From NCBI RefSeq assembly GCF_034313845.1, contig NZ_JAVIWN010000003.1: DNA of 64,000 nucleotides. The stretch is one strand, 5' to 3'. Positions 1-9,400 of the stretch are shown piece by piece. The notes below the pieces were generated by a model. The model was not told the origin of the DNA. It saw nothing but the letters and a program-made list of their open reading frames with translations, and did not search any database. Positions within the stretch are counted from its first letter, which is position 1; each line of letters starts with the position of its first letter. The stretch is from Actimicrobium sp034313845. Lineage in GTDB: Bacteria > Pseudomonadota > Gammaproteobacteria > Burkholderiales > Burkholderiaceae_D. A program made the translations under genes and the position numbers.

Positions 1-486
1 TGTTCGTGTTGCCGTTTTCGCCACGGGTGAAAAAGCTGAGCAAGCTAAAGCTGCAGGTGCAGACATCGTTGGTATGGAAGATTTGGCAGAGCAGATCAAA
101 GCAGGCAACATGCCTTTTGATATCGTTATCGCCTCACCTGACACAATGCGTATTGTAGGTACACTGGGCCAGATTTTGGGTCCACGCGGGCTGATGCCTA
201 ACCCGAAGGTGGGTACGGTTACGCCTGATGTAGCTACTGCGGTAAAAAACGCCAAAGCTGGTCAAGTTCAATACCTGCGGACCGAGCATAAGGCGGAGTT
301 GTTCACGCCACAATCGGTCGCAAGTCGTTCACTGATGAAGCATTGAAGTCGAACCTCGTCGCTCTGATTGATGCACTGAATAAAGCAAAGCCAACATCAA
401 GCAAAGGTGTCTACCTGCGCAAGGTTTCTTTGTCATCTACAATGGGTGCCGGTGTTCGTGTTGATCATGCGTCGCTAGCAGCTTAA
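1..486 (+). pseudogene. rplA: 50S ribosomal protein L1, 3' part, frameshifted
   Basis: L1 forms the ribosomal L1 stalk, moves deacylated tRNA toward exit, and represses its own operon. The gene enters the window already open, in the frame starting at base 2. It matches L1 through the conserved ILGPRGLMPNPKVGTVTP stretch up to VQY at 266-274. The expected continuation (RTDKGGVVHATIG-like) is broken by extra bases at about 275-291. The upstream frame then runs to a stop at 344-346. The correct C-terminal part (GGVVHATIGRKSFTDE to HASLAA) resumes at 292 in another frame, directly after an in-frame TAA at 289-291, and ends at 484-486. Compared with a normal L1 the net change is about +5 bases, scattered as small insertions. 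This is either a true lesion or a sequence error. L1 loss is tolerated but costly in E. coli. Confidence 0.85.
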
Positions 487-791
487 AAAATAACGTCTCC
501 ATGCTTCAGTGCATGGAGTAAATCTTTGGGCTGACTTAATTTAGTTTAATAAATTAAGTCAGACAATCAAAGACCGTTGGGCTCGGTATTGAAAAAATAA
601 ATACTGAGTTAAAAATGAAAAACAAGAAATTGTTTTTCTACCCAACGCAGATGGTGAACCCGAACAAGTTTTGTGGTACCTACGCTGGCCCGCCAGTCGG
701 AACTCCTAACTTCGGACGCCGTGTTCGAACCGATACAAGGCAAGCAATTCATTGGGGTTGCGATGCTGAGTATCATTTTTGGAGGTTGACC
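487..791 (+). promoter_or_regulatory. rplJ leader with several hairpins, probable L10 autoregulatory region
   Basis: This 305-base stretch between rplA and rplJ has no convincing gene but is full of stems. CTCCATGC/GCATGGAG lies at about 497-518. An 11-bp stem CTGACTTAATT/AATTAAGTCAG lies at about 531-565, extended by TCTTTG/CAAAGA. A 9-bp stem GAAAAACAA/TTGTTTTTC closes a GAAA tetraloop at 617-638. The 3' part at about 660-760 is rich in short complementary segments. In many bacteria the L10-L12 complex binds such a leader to repress rplJL translation, and position and structure fit that role. The exact binding site is not proven here. An open frame running from 615 into rplJ is judged to be leader, not protein. 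Confidence 0.6.
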
Positions 792-1337
792 GTGAGTCTC
801 AATCTGAATGACAAGAAGGCTGTCGTAGCCGAAATTTCAGTAAAAGTTGCAACTGCACAGACTATCGTCGTCGCTGAATACCGCGGCATCCAAGTTAGTC
901 ACTTGACACAATTGCGCGCAAAAGCACGTGCTGAAGGCGTGTATTTGCGTGTGTTGAAAAACACCTTGGCTCGACGCGCAGTTGAAGGCACTGCCTTTTC
1001 TGCTCTGGCATCCGAAATGACCGGTCCGTTGATCTATTCGATCTCCGACGACGCCGTTGCCGCTGCAAAAGTCCTCCAGGAATTTGCACGGACTAACGAC
1101 AAACTGGTCATTAAAGCGGGTAGCTATGCTGGTAAGCCACTTGATAAGGCAGGCGTAGCTTCATTGGCTAGTATTCCTAGTCGTGAAGTCTTGCTTTCCC
1201 AATTACTTGGAATCATGCAGGCACCTGTGTCCGGATTTGCTCGTGCTCTTGCAGCTCTTGCAGCCAAGAAAAGCGAAGGAGCAGAAGTTGCACCGGAAGC
1301 CGAAGTTCTGGCAGACGCTCCGGTGGAAGCTGTCTGA
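792..1337 (+). CDS. rplJ: 50S ribosomal protein L10
   Basis: L10 anchors the L7/L12 dimers to 23S rRNA at the factor-binding stalk. The protein is 181 aa. The N-terminal rRNA-binding part contains TIVVAEYRGIQVSHLTQLR and the VLKNTLARRA motif, and the C-terminal tail that holds L12 is alanine- and glutamate-rich. A GTG start at 792 is chosen because GGAGG at 781-785 is well spaced and because MSLNLNDKKAVVAEI is the usual betaproteobacterial N-terminus. The same frame is open upstream to 615, but that part has no L10 similarity. rplL follows after 86 bases, so the two are surely co-transcribed. Confidence 0.96.
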   Translation: MSLNLNDKKAVVAEISVKVATAQTIVVAEYRGIQVSHLTQLRAKARAEGVYLRVLKNTLARRAVEGTAFSALASEMTGPLIYSISDDAVAAAKVLQEFARTNDKLVIKAGSYAGKPLDKAGVASLASIPSREVLLSQLLGIMQAPVSGFARALAALAAKKSEGAEVAPEAEVLADAPVEAV

Positions 1338-1423
1338 TTCAATAATTAGTAATTATTGAATCATCCAACGCACGACGTTAAAACTGATCTGATGTAATTA
1401 TCAATACCAATTAGGAGTTTCAA

Positions 1424-1792
1424 ATGGCAATTAGCAAAGACGATATCCTCGAAGCCGTAGGCGCGATGTCAGTAATGGACCTGAATGACATGGTCAAAGC
1501 ATTCGAAGAAAAATTTGGTGTTTCCGCTGCTGCAATGGCAGTCGCTGGCCCAGCTGGTGCTGCTGCTGTCGTTGAAGAGCAGACAGAATTCACAGTAACA
1601 CTGACCGATTTCGGCGCTAACAAGGTTGGCGTAATTAAAGCTGTTCGCGAAATTACAGGCCTTGGCTTGAAAGAAGCTAAAGATCTGGTTGATGGCGCAC
1701 CAAAGCCAGTAAAAGAAGCTGTATCGAAAGCAGATGCCGAAGCTGCCAAGAAAAAATTGGAAGATGCAGGCGCGAAAGCTGAAATCAAGTAA
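1424..1792 (+). CDS. rplL: 50S ribosomal protein L7/L12
   Basis: This is the multicopy acidic stalk protein that recruits and stimulates EF-G, EF-Tu and initiation factors. It is 122 aa. The N-terminal dimerisation helix (about 1-33) is followed by an alanine/glycine hinge (about 34-52). The globular C-terminal domain carries the conserved factor-binding segment KVGVIKAVREITGLGLKEAK. AGGAG at about 1412-1416 precedes the ATG. The high protein demand for L12 (several copies per ribosome) fits its place before a hairpin that may reduce read-through into rpoB. Confidence 0.97.
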   Translation: MAISKDDILEAVGAMSVMDLNDMVKAFEEKFGVSAAAMAVAGPAGAAAVVEEQTEFTVTLTDFGANKVGVIKAVREITGLGLKEAKDLVDGAPKPVKEAVSKADAEAAKKKLEDAGAKAEIK

Positions 1793-1825
1793 ACTTGGTT
1801 ATTTAGCGCATTGTTGAAGCGCCAG

Positions 1826-1869
1826 AGTCAAAGCGCGGAACCTTTTTAAATAAGGGTTCGGCTTTGACT
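1826..1869 (+). terminator. rplL-rpoB intergenic hairpin (attenuator or RNA-processing site)
   Basis: GTCAAAGC at 1827-1834 pairs with GCTTTGAC at 1861-1868, and inside it GAACC at 1838-1842 pairs with GGTTC at 1855-1859. There is no clean T run after the stem, so this is more likely a partial attenuator or an RNase III processing site. That is known for the equivalent gap in E. coli. Confidence 0.55.
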
Positions 1870-2045
1870 TCTTTGTCGTTTCAAAATGCGGGTTAAATAG
1901 CGATTTCAATACGACATAGAATTTTGCAACGCATATAGTTTTTTAGGGTTGTCACTTGAGGTTTCGTCGTTGCTGGTACATGCATTAACCGCATTTACTG
2001 TCGAATTCTGAACTGTCCATCCTTCCTGTCACTCACGGAGTGTTC

Positions 2046-5000
2046 ATGCACTACTCATTTACTGAGAAGAAGCGCATTCGTAAATCTTTTGCGAAGCGCG
2101 CTAACGTTCACAACGTTCCGTTCCTGCTGGCGACCCAGCTCGAGTCTTATCTTAGCTTCCTGCAAGAGGACAAAGTTCCGTCGCAACGCAAGAATGAGGG
2201 CTTACAATCGGCCTTCACTTCGATCTTCCCTATTGTTTCGCACAATGGGTTCGCTCGTCTGGAATTTTTGTCTTATATTCTTGGCGATCCGCCGTTTGAC
2301 GTCAAGGAGTGCCAGCAAAGGGGACTAACGTTCGCCTCGCCACTTCGGGCTAAAGTGCGTCTGGTTATTCTTGACAAAGAATCGCCAACTAAGCCAGTCG
2401 TCAAAGAAATGAAAGAACAGGAAGTGTACATGGGCGAATTGCCGCTCATGACAACCACTGGCTCCTTCGTGATCAATGGTACAGAGCGCGTGATCGTGTC
2501 ACAGTTGCACAGATCACCTGGTGTATTTTTTGAACACGATCGGGGCAAGACACACTCGTCAGGAAAGTTGCTTTTCTCGGCACGGATTATTCCTTACCGC
2601 GGATCGTGGCTTGATTACGAATTTGATCCGAAAGATATCTTGTTTTTCCGTGTCGATCGTCGTCGCAAAATGCCAGTAACAATCTTGCTCAAAGCAATAG
2701 GCATGACGCCCGAGCAGATCCTCGCGAACTTCTTTGTGTTCGACAATTTTGCCCTTCGTGCCGATGGTGGCGAGATGGAGTTCGTTGGCGAACGCCTGCG
2801 CGGTGAAGTTGCACGTTTTGATATCAATGACAATGCAGGTAAGTCGCTGGTTGCAAAAGATAAGCGCATTAATGCAAAGCACGTGCGTGAAATGGAAGCC
2901 GCGGGCATTAAACATATTTCGGTGCCTGAAGACTATCTGTTAGGTCGCGTACTGGCTAAAAATATTGTTGATGCGGATACCGGTGAAATCGTCGCAAGCG
3001 CAAACGATGAATTGACTGAAGAGTTGATGGGGAAGTTGCGCGAATCAAATATTTCGAATATTCAAACGCTTTACACTAACGATCTTGATCAAGGCGGTTA
3101 TATTTCGCAGACGCTGCGGATGGACGATACCGCAGATCAAATGGCCGCTAAAGTTGCTATCTACCGGATGATGCGTCCTGGAGAGCCACCGACCGAAGAC
3201 TCAGTTGAAGCGTTGTTCAATGGCTTGTTTTACAACGAAGATCGCTACGATTTATCAGCAGTCGGCCGTATGAAATTCAACCGCCGCATAGGTCGCGACG
3301 AATTGACCGGCATGATGACCTTGTCAAATGATGACGTGCTAGCTGTAATCAAGATATTGGTTGAGCTGCGCAATGGTCGCGGTGAAGTCGATGATATTGA
3401 TCATCTCGGTAATCGTCGTGTACGTTGCGTTGGTGAATTGGCAGAAAATCAGTTCCGTGCCGGTCTGGTTCGTGTAGAGCGGGCTGTGAAAGAGCGCCTT
3501 GGTCAAGCCGAAGCAGATAATTTGATGCCGCACGATCTGATCAATTCCAAGCCGATCTCGGCAGCAATCCGCGAATTTTTCGGTTCATCGCAGCTGTCGC
3601 AGTTTATGGACCAGACCAATCCGTTGTCGGAGATTACGCATAAACGTCGCGTTTCGGCTCTTGGACCTGGCGGTTTGACCCGTGAGCGTGCCGGTTTTGA
3701 GGTGCGCGACGTGCATCCAACCCACTACGGCCGTGTGTGCCCGATCGAAACACCGGAAGGTCCGAATATTGGACTGATCAATTCGTTGGCGCTGTATGCG
3801 CGATTGAATGAGTATGGGTTCCTTGAAACGCCTTATCGTAAAGTGAACGATAGCAAGATTACGGCCCAGATCGACTACTTGTCTGCAATCGAAGAAGGGC
3901 GCTATATCATTGCCCAGGCAAACGCGACCATCGACCCTACCGGGCGACTGTCGGACGAGCTTGTATCTGCGCGAGAAGCAGGTGAAACGATTCTTGTCTC
4001 CCCTGAACGTGTTCAGTACATGGACGTTGCTCCGGGCCAAGTTGTTTCCGTTGCTGCCTCGCTGATTCCGTTCCTTGAGCATGACGACGCGAACCGGGCT
4101 CTGATGGGTGCCAACATGCAGCGTCAAGCTGTACCGTGTTTACGTCCGGAAAAGGCGCTGGTCGGTACTGGTATTGAGCGCACTGTTGCGGTTGACTCTG
4201 GGACCACGGTGCAGGCTCTGCGTGGTGGCTTGGTTGACTATATTGACGCTGGTCGTGTCGTGATTCGGGTGAACGATGAGGAGGCAACTGCAGGTGAAGT
4301 TGGCGTTGACATCTACAACCTGATCAAATACACGCGATCAAACCAAAATACCAACATCAATCAGCGCCCAATCGTGAAAGTGGGCGATCGTGTTGCGAAG
4401 CACGACGTAATTGCAGACGGAGCGTCAACGGACTTGGGTGAGCTTGCCTTGGGTCAGAACATGCTTGTCGCTTTTATGCCGTGGAATGGTTATAACTTTG
4501 AAGACTCGATACTGATTTCGGAAAAGGTTGTTGCAGATGATCGCTACACCTCGATTCATATCGAAGAACTATCTGTTGTAGCGCGTGATACCAAGTTGGG
4601 TGCCGAAGAAATTACGCGAGACATTTCGAATCTTGCAGAAAACCAACTGGCACGCCTCGACGAATCCGGCATTGTGTATATCGGTGCTGAAGTCGAAGCT
4701 GGTGATACCTTGGTTGGTAAAGTTACCCCAAAAGGGGAAACACAACTGACTCCGGAAGAAAAATTACTGAGAGCAATTTTCGGTGAAAAAGCTTCCGATG
4801 TGAAAGACACTTCACTTCGAGTTCCGTCCGGCATGATTGGAACCGTTATTGATGTCCAGGTTTTCACACGTGAGGGTATTCCTCGTGACAAGCGCGCGCA
4901 GCAGATTATTGATGATGAACTGAAGCGTTACCGCCTTGATTTGAACGATCAGTTGCGCATTGTTGAGGGCGATGGCTTCCAGCGCCTCGAGAAAATGCTG

Positions 5001-6152
5001 ATTGGTAAAGTCGTCAACGGTGGTCCGAAAAAGCTCGCCAAAGGTGCAAAGATAACGAGCGAATATTTGCTCGATCTGGATAAATATCATTGGTTCGATA
5101 TTCGTCCTGCAGACGATGATGCTGCAGCCTCGCTTGAAGCAATCAAAGAATCGATTGCCGAGAAACGGCATCAATTTGATCTTGCTTTCGAAGAGAAGCG
5201 TAAAAAATTAACGCAGGGCGATGAACTTCCACCCGGCGTGCAAAAAATGGTCAAAGTGTATTTGGCCGTAAAGCGTCGGTTGCAGCCTGGCGACAAGATG
5301 GCGGGTCGCCACGGTAACAAGGGCGTGGTTTCACGGATCGTGCCGATTGAAGATATGCCTTACATGGCAGACGGAACACCTGCGGATATCGTGTTGAATC
5401 CGCTTGGTGTGCCATCGCGGATGAACGTCGGCCAGGTTCTGGAAGTGCATTTGGGTTGGGCTGCTAAAGGTCTCGGTCTGCGTATTGGCGAGATGTTAAA
5501 AGCGCAGACGAAGATCATAGAGCTGCGGAAATTCTTGTCAGTGATCTATAACGGTTCTGGGAAAAATGAAGATCTGGATAGTTTTAGTGATGATGAGATT
5601 CTGGAGTTGTCATCGAATCTGAAGCATGGTGTTCCTTTTGCTACACCGGTTTTTGATGGTGCCAACGAGGAAGAGATCCGTCAGATGCTTGACCTCGCTT
5701 ATCCTGATCACATTGCCAAGCAGCTCGGCATGACACCGTCGAAGAATCAGGTAACAATGTACGACGGTCGGACCGGTGAGGCTTTCGAGCGTTCGGTTAC
5801 CGTTGGCTACATGCACATGCTGAAATTGCATCACCTTGTCGATGACAAGATGCATGCTCGTTCAACTGGACCTTACTCTTTGGTTACTCAGCAGCCACTT
5901 GGCGGTAAAGCTCAGTTCGGTGGACAGCGTTTCGGTGAGATGGAAGTATGGGCGCTGGAAGCGTACGGCGCGTCTTATGTCTTGCAGGAAATGTTGACGG
6001 TGAAATCCGACGACGTGAATGGTCGTACTAAAGTATATGAAAACCTCGTTAAGGGGGATCATGTTATCGATGCAGGTATGCCTGAGTCGTTTAACGTGTT
6101 GGTCAAGGAAATACGCTCGTTAGGTATCGATATCGATCTCGAGCGAGATTAA
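2046..6152 (+). CDS. rpoB: DNA-directed RNA polymerase subunit beta
   Basis: Beta forms half of the RNA polymerase catalytic cleft and carries the rifampicin pocket. The protein is 1,368 aa from ATG 2046. GGAG at 2037-2040 is correctly spaced for that ATG, whereas an in-frame GTG at 2040 would overlap the ribosome binding site. The N-terminus MHYSFTEKKRIRKSFAKR is standard. The rifampicin cluster reads FGSSQLSQFMDQTNPLSEIT then HKRRVSALGPGGL, with the D516-, H526- and S531-equivalent residues wild type, so no classical resistance change is seen. The C-terminal KMLKLHHLVDDKMHARSTGP and GGKAQFGGQRFGEMEVWALE motifs are intact. Confidence 0.98.
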   Translation: MHYSFTEKKRIRKSFAKRANVHNVPFLLATQLESYLSFLQEDKVPSQRKNEGLQSAFTSIFPIVSHNGFARLEFLSYILGDPPFDVKECQQRGLTFASPLRAKVRLVILDKESPTKPVVKEMKEQEVYMGELPLMTTTGSFVINGTERVIVSQLHRSPGVFFEHDRGKTHSSGKLLFSARIIPYRGSWLDYEFDPKDILFFRVDRRRKMPVTILLKAIGMTPEQILANFFVFDNFALRADGGEMEFVGERLRGEVARFDINDNAGKSLVAKDKRINAKHVREMEAAGIKHISVPEDYLLGRVLAKNIVDADTGEIVASANDELTEELMGKLRESNISNIQTLYTNDLDQGGYISQTLRMDDTADQMAAKVAIYRMMRPGEPPTEDSVEALFNGLFYNEDRYDLSAVGRMKFNRRIGRDELTGMMTLSNDDVLAVIKILVELRNGRGEVDDIDHLGNRRVRCVGELAENQFRAGLVRVERAVKERLGQAEADNLMPHDLINSKPISAAIREFFGSSQLSQFMDQTNPLSEITHKRRVSALGPGGLTRERAGFEVRDVHPTHYGRVCPIETPEGPNIGLINSLALYARLNEYGFLETPYRKVNDSKITAQIDYLSAIEEGRYIIAQANATIDPTGRLSDELVSAREAGETILVSPERVQYMDVAPGQVVSVAASLIPFLEHDDANRALMGANMQRQAVPCLRPEKALVGTGIERTVAVDSGTTVQALRGGLVDYIDAGRVVIRVNDEEATAGEVGVDIYNLIKYTRSNQNTNINQRPIVKVGDRVAKHDVIADGASTDLGELALGQNMLVAFMPWNGYNFEDSILISEKVVADDRYTSIHIEELSVVARDTKLGAEEITRDISNLAENQLARLDESGIVYIGAEVEAGDTLVGKVTPKGETQLTPEEKLLRAIFGEKASDVKDTSLRVPSGMIGTVIDVQVFTREGIPRDKRAQQIIDDELKRYRLDLNDQLRIVEGDGFQRLEKMLIGKVVNGGPKKLAKGAKITSEYLLDLDKYHWFDIRPADDDAAASLEAIKESIAEKRHQFDLAFEEKRKKLTQGDELPPGVQKMVKVYLAVKRRLQPGDKMAGRHGNKGVVSRIVPIEDMPYMADGTPADIVLNPLGVPSRMNVGQVLEVHLGWAAKGLGLRIGEMLKAQTKIIELRKFLSVIYNGSGKNEDLDSFSDDEILELSSNLKHGVPFATPVFDGANEEEIRQMLDLAYPDHIAKQLGMTPSKNQVTMYDGRTGEAFERSVTVGYMHMLKLHHLVDDKMHARSTGPYSLVTQQPLGGKAQFGGQRFGEMEVWALEAYGASYVLQEMLTVKSDDVNGRTKVYENLVKGDHVIDAGMPESFNVLVKEIRSLGIDIDLERD

Positions 6153-6164
6153 TTGTTCCAACCT

Positions 6165-6206
6165 AAAAAGCCGCGTTACGCGTAAGATGCGTGTCGCGGC
6201 TTTTTT
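6165..6206 (+). terminator. Terminator-like hairpin between rpoB and rpoC
   Basis: AAAAAGCCGCG at 6165-6175 pairs with CGCGGCTTTTT at 6195-6205 and ends in six Ts. It has the form of an intrinsic terminator only 12 bases after the rpoB stop. Because rpoC must be expressed, it probably terminates only part of transcription, or is bypassed by a downstream start or antitermination. Confidence 0.75.
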
Positions 6207-6423
6207 GCCGAATCCAGTTATTCGGTAGCATTTTCTAGTCAAGATATTAAAGTAGCAAGGTAGGGCATTACATAAGTTGTAGGGAAGTGTCACTCCGTAC
6301 TCGGTATCAGCGGAACTCTGCTCAACAGCAGGGCTCTCCCGCTAATGCAACAGGGTCACAAGCGGAATCGGCTCATCCTCCTCGTCAGTCATCTAGCGTT
6401 TTTCACGCAACCTGGAGTGAACC

Positions 6424-9400
6424 ATGAAAGCACTGCTCGATTTATTCAAGCAAGTTCAGCAAAACGAACAGTTCGACGCAATCAAAATTGGTCTTGCATC
6501 CCCTGAAAAAATCCGTTCTTGGTCCTACGGTGAAGTAAAAAAACCGGAAACCATTAACTACCGGACGTTTAAGCCAGAACGTGACGGACTATTTTGCGCG
6601 AAGATTTTTGGTCCAATCAAGGACTATGAATGTTTGTGCGGTAAGTACAAGCGCTTGAAGCATCGGGGCGTCATTTGTGAAAAATGTGGAGTTGAGGTAA
6701 CGCTCGCTAAGGTTCGTCGCGAACGCATGGGTCATATTGAACTGGCGTCGCCTACCGCACACATCTGGTTTCTGAAGTCGTTGCCGTCGCGGTTAGGTAT
6801 GGTTCTAGACATGACACTGCGGGATATCGAGCGTGTTTTGTACTTTGAAGCCTATGTAGTGACGGACCCTGGTATGACGCCACTTAAAAAGTGTCAGATC
6901 ATGTCGGAAGATGATTACGCGGCTAAGTACGAAGAATTTGGTGACGACTTTACGGCATTCATGGGCGCCGAGGGAATACGTGAACTGCTTCGTTCAATCG
7001 ATATCGATCGTGATGCGGAAATGCTGCGTCAGGAATTGAAAGAATCTAAATCTGAAGCCAAGATTAAAAAGTATGCAAAACGTCTGAAAGTACTGGAGGC
7101 GTTTCAGCGTTCCGGTATCAAGCCAGACTGGATGATTATGGAGGTATTGCCGGTACTTCCACCGGAATTGCGTCCTTTGGTTCCATTGGATGGGGGGCGC
7201 TTCGCGACCTCCGACCTGAATGATTTATATCGTCGCGTGATTAACCGTAATAACCGTTTAAAGCGGTTGATGGAATTGCGCGCGCCAGAAATCATTACGC
7301 GTAACGAGAAGCGGATGTTGCAGGAAGCAGTGGATTCGTTGCTTGATAATGGTCGTCGCGGTAAGGCGATGACCGGCGCGAATAAGCGACCATTGAAGTC
7401 GCTTGCTGAAATGATCAAGGGTAAGGGCGGTCGATTCCGTCAAAACTTGCTCGGTAAACGCGTCGATTATTCTGGTCGTTCGGTCATTGTCGTGGGTCCC
7501 CAGTTGAAACTGCATCAGTGCGGTTTGCCAAAGCTGATGGCACTTGAGTTGTTCAAACCTTTCATCTTTAATAAGCTGGAGTTGATGGGTCTTGCAACGA
7601 CTATCAAGGCAGCGAAAAAACTGGTTGAAATTCAAGAGCCTGTTGTTTGGGACATTTTGGAAGACGTGATCCGCGAACATCCGGTCATGCTCAATCGTGC
7701 GCCAACTTTGCATCGTCTCGGTATTCAGGCGTTTGAACCAGTGCTTATCGAAGGAAAAGCAATTCAATTGCATCCGCTAGTTTGTGCCGCTTTCAATGCT
7801 GACTTTGATGGCGACCAAATGGCAGTACACGTGCCGTTGTCAATTGAAGCGCAGATGGAAGCCCGTACACTGATGCTGGCGTCGAACAACATTCTGTTCC
7901 CGTCAAATGGAGAGCCTTCCATCGTACCTTCGCAGGATATCGTGCTCGGTTTGTACTACGCTACACGTGAACAAATTAACGGTAAAAACGAAGGGATGAT
8001 GTTCCCTGATGTATCCGAAGTTATTCGCGCTTATGACAATAAGGAAGTCGAATTGACTTCGCGTGTGACCGTACGAATTACCGAGTATCCGAAAAATCTT
8101 GAAACCGGCGAGTTCGAGAAAACTATTACACGCTATGAAACGACAATTGGTCGTGCAATTCTTTCTGAGATCCTGCCTAAGGGTTTGCCATTTAGCGTAC
8201 TGAATCGCGCTTTAAAGAAGAAAGAGATCTCGAAACTAATCAACACGTCGTTCCGCAAGTGCGGTCTGCGTGCGACCGTTGTATTCGCTGATAAGTTGAT
8301 GCAGTCAGGCTTTCGTTTGGCAACTCGTGCTGGCATATCAATTTGCGTTGATGACATGTTGGTTCCACCACAAAAAGTTACGTTGATTGCCACCGCAGAG
8401 CAGGAAGTCAAACAGATTGAGCAGCAGTATTCATCTGGTTTGGTTACTGCAGGCGAGCGGTACAACAAAGTGGTCGATATCTGGGGCAAGGCCGGTGACG
8501 ATGTCGGTAAAGCCATGATGGATCAGTTGAAAGTCGAGGATGTGATTCGTCGTGACGGAACAAAGTCTACGCAAGAGTCCTTTAACGCGATTTATATGAT
8601 GGCTGACTCCGGCGCACGTGGTTCTGCAGCGCAGATTCGACAGCTGGCAGGTATGCGTGGCTTGATGGCGAAGCCTGACGGCTCCATTATCGAGACACCA
8701 ATTACGGCGAACTTCCGCGAAGGACTGAATGTATTGCAATACTTCATTTCAACACACGGTGCACGTAAAGGTTTGGCCGATACGGCGTTGAAGACGGCTA
8801 ACTCAGGTTATTTGACACGTCGTCTGGTTGACGTGACTCAGGACTTGGTAGTCATTGAAGATGATTGCGGTACTTCCAACGGTGCTTCAATGAAAGCCAT
8901 GGTTGAAGGTGGTGAGGTAATTGAAGCGTTACGTGATCGTATTTTGGGTCGCGTTGCGGCAAATGATATTGTCAATCCAGAGACACAGGCCACGTTGTTC
9001 CCGGCAGGTACGTTGCTCGATGAAGATGGTGTTGAAGAAATCGAGCGCTTGGGTATCGACGAAGTTAAAGTTCGCACTCCATTGACCTGTGACACACGTT
9101 ACGGCTTGTGCGGTATGTGCTACGGACGCGACTTGGGTCGTGGCGTATTGGTCAATGCAGGTGAGGCGGTTGGTGTGATTGCTGCCCAATCCATTGGTGA
9201 GCCAGGTACCCAGTTGACAATGCGTACATTTCACATCGGTGGTGCTGCATCACGCGCTGCTGTCGCCTCATCTGTTGAAGCCAAATCGAACGGTATTGTG
9301 CGCTTCACAGCAACAATGCGGTATGTCACGAACGGCAAAGGCGGTCAGATCGTCATTTCTCGCTCAGGCGAAGTACTTATTACCGATGACCACGGCCGTG

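Noticed and set aside
615..791. N-terminal extension of 59 residues on L10
   Set aside because: It lacks L10 similarity. A well-placed GGAGG and GTG at 792 give the normal N-terminus, and the extension overlaps the structured leader.
1420..1788. 122-aa frame antisense to rplL
   Set aside because: Alanine-rich shadow caused by the codon bias of L7/L12; no ribosome binding site or recognisable domain.
2040..2045. GTG start for rpoB giving MFMHYS
   Set aside because: The GTG overlaps the GGAG site; ATG 2046 has proper spacing and the normal N-terminus.
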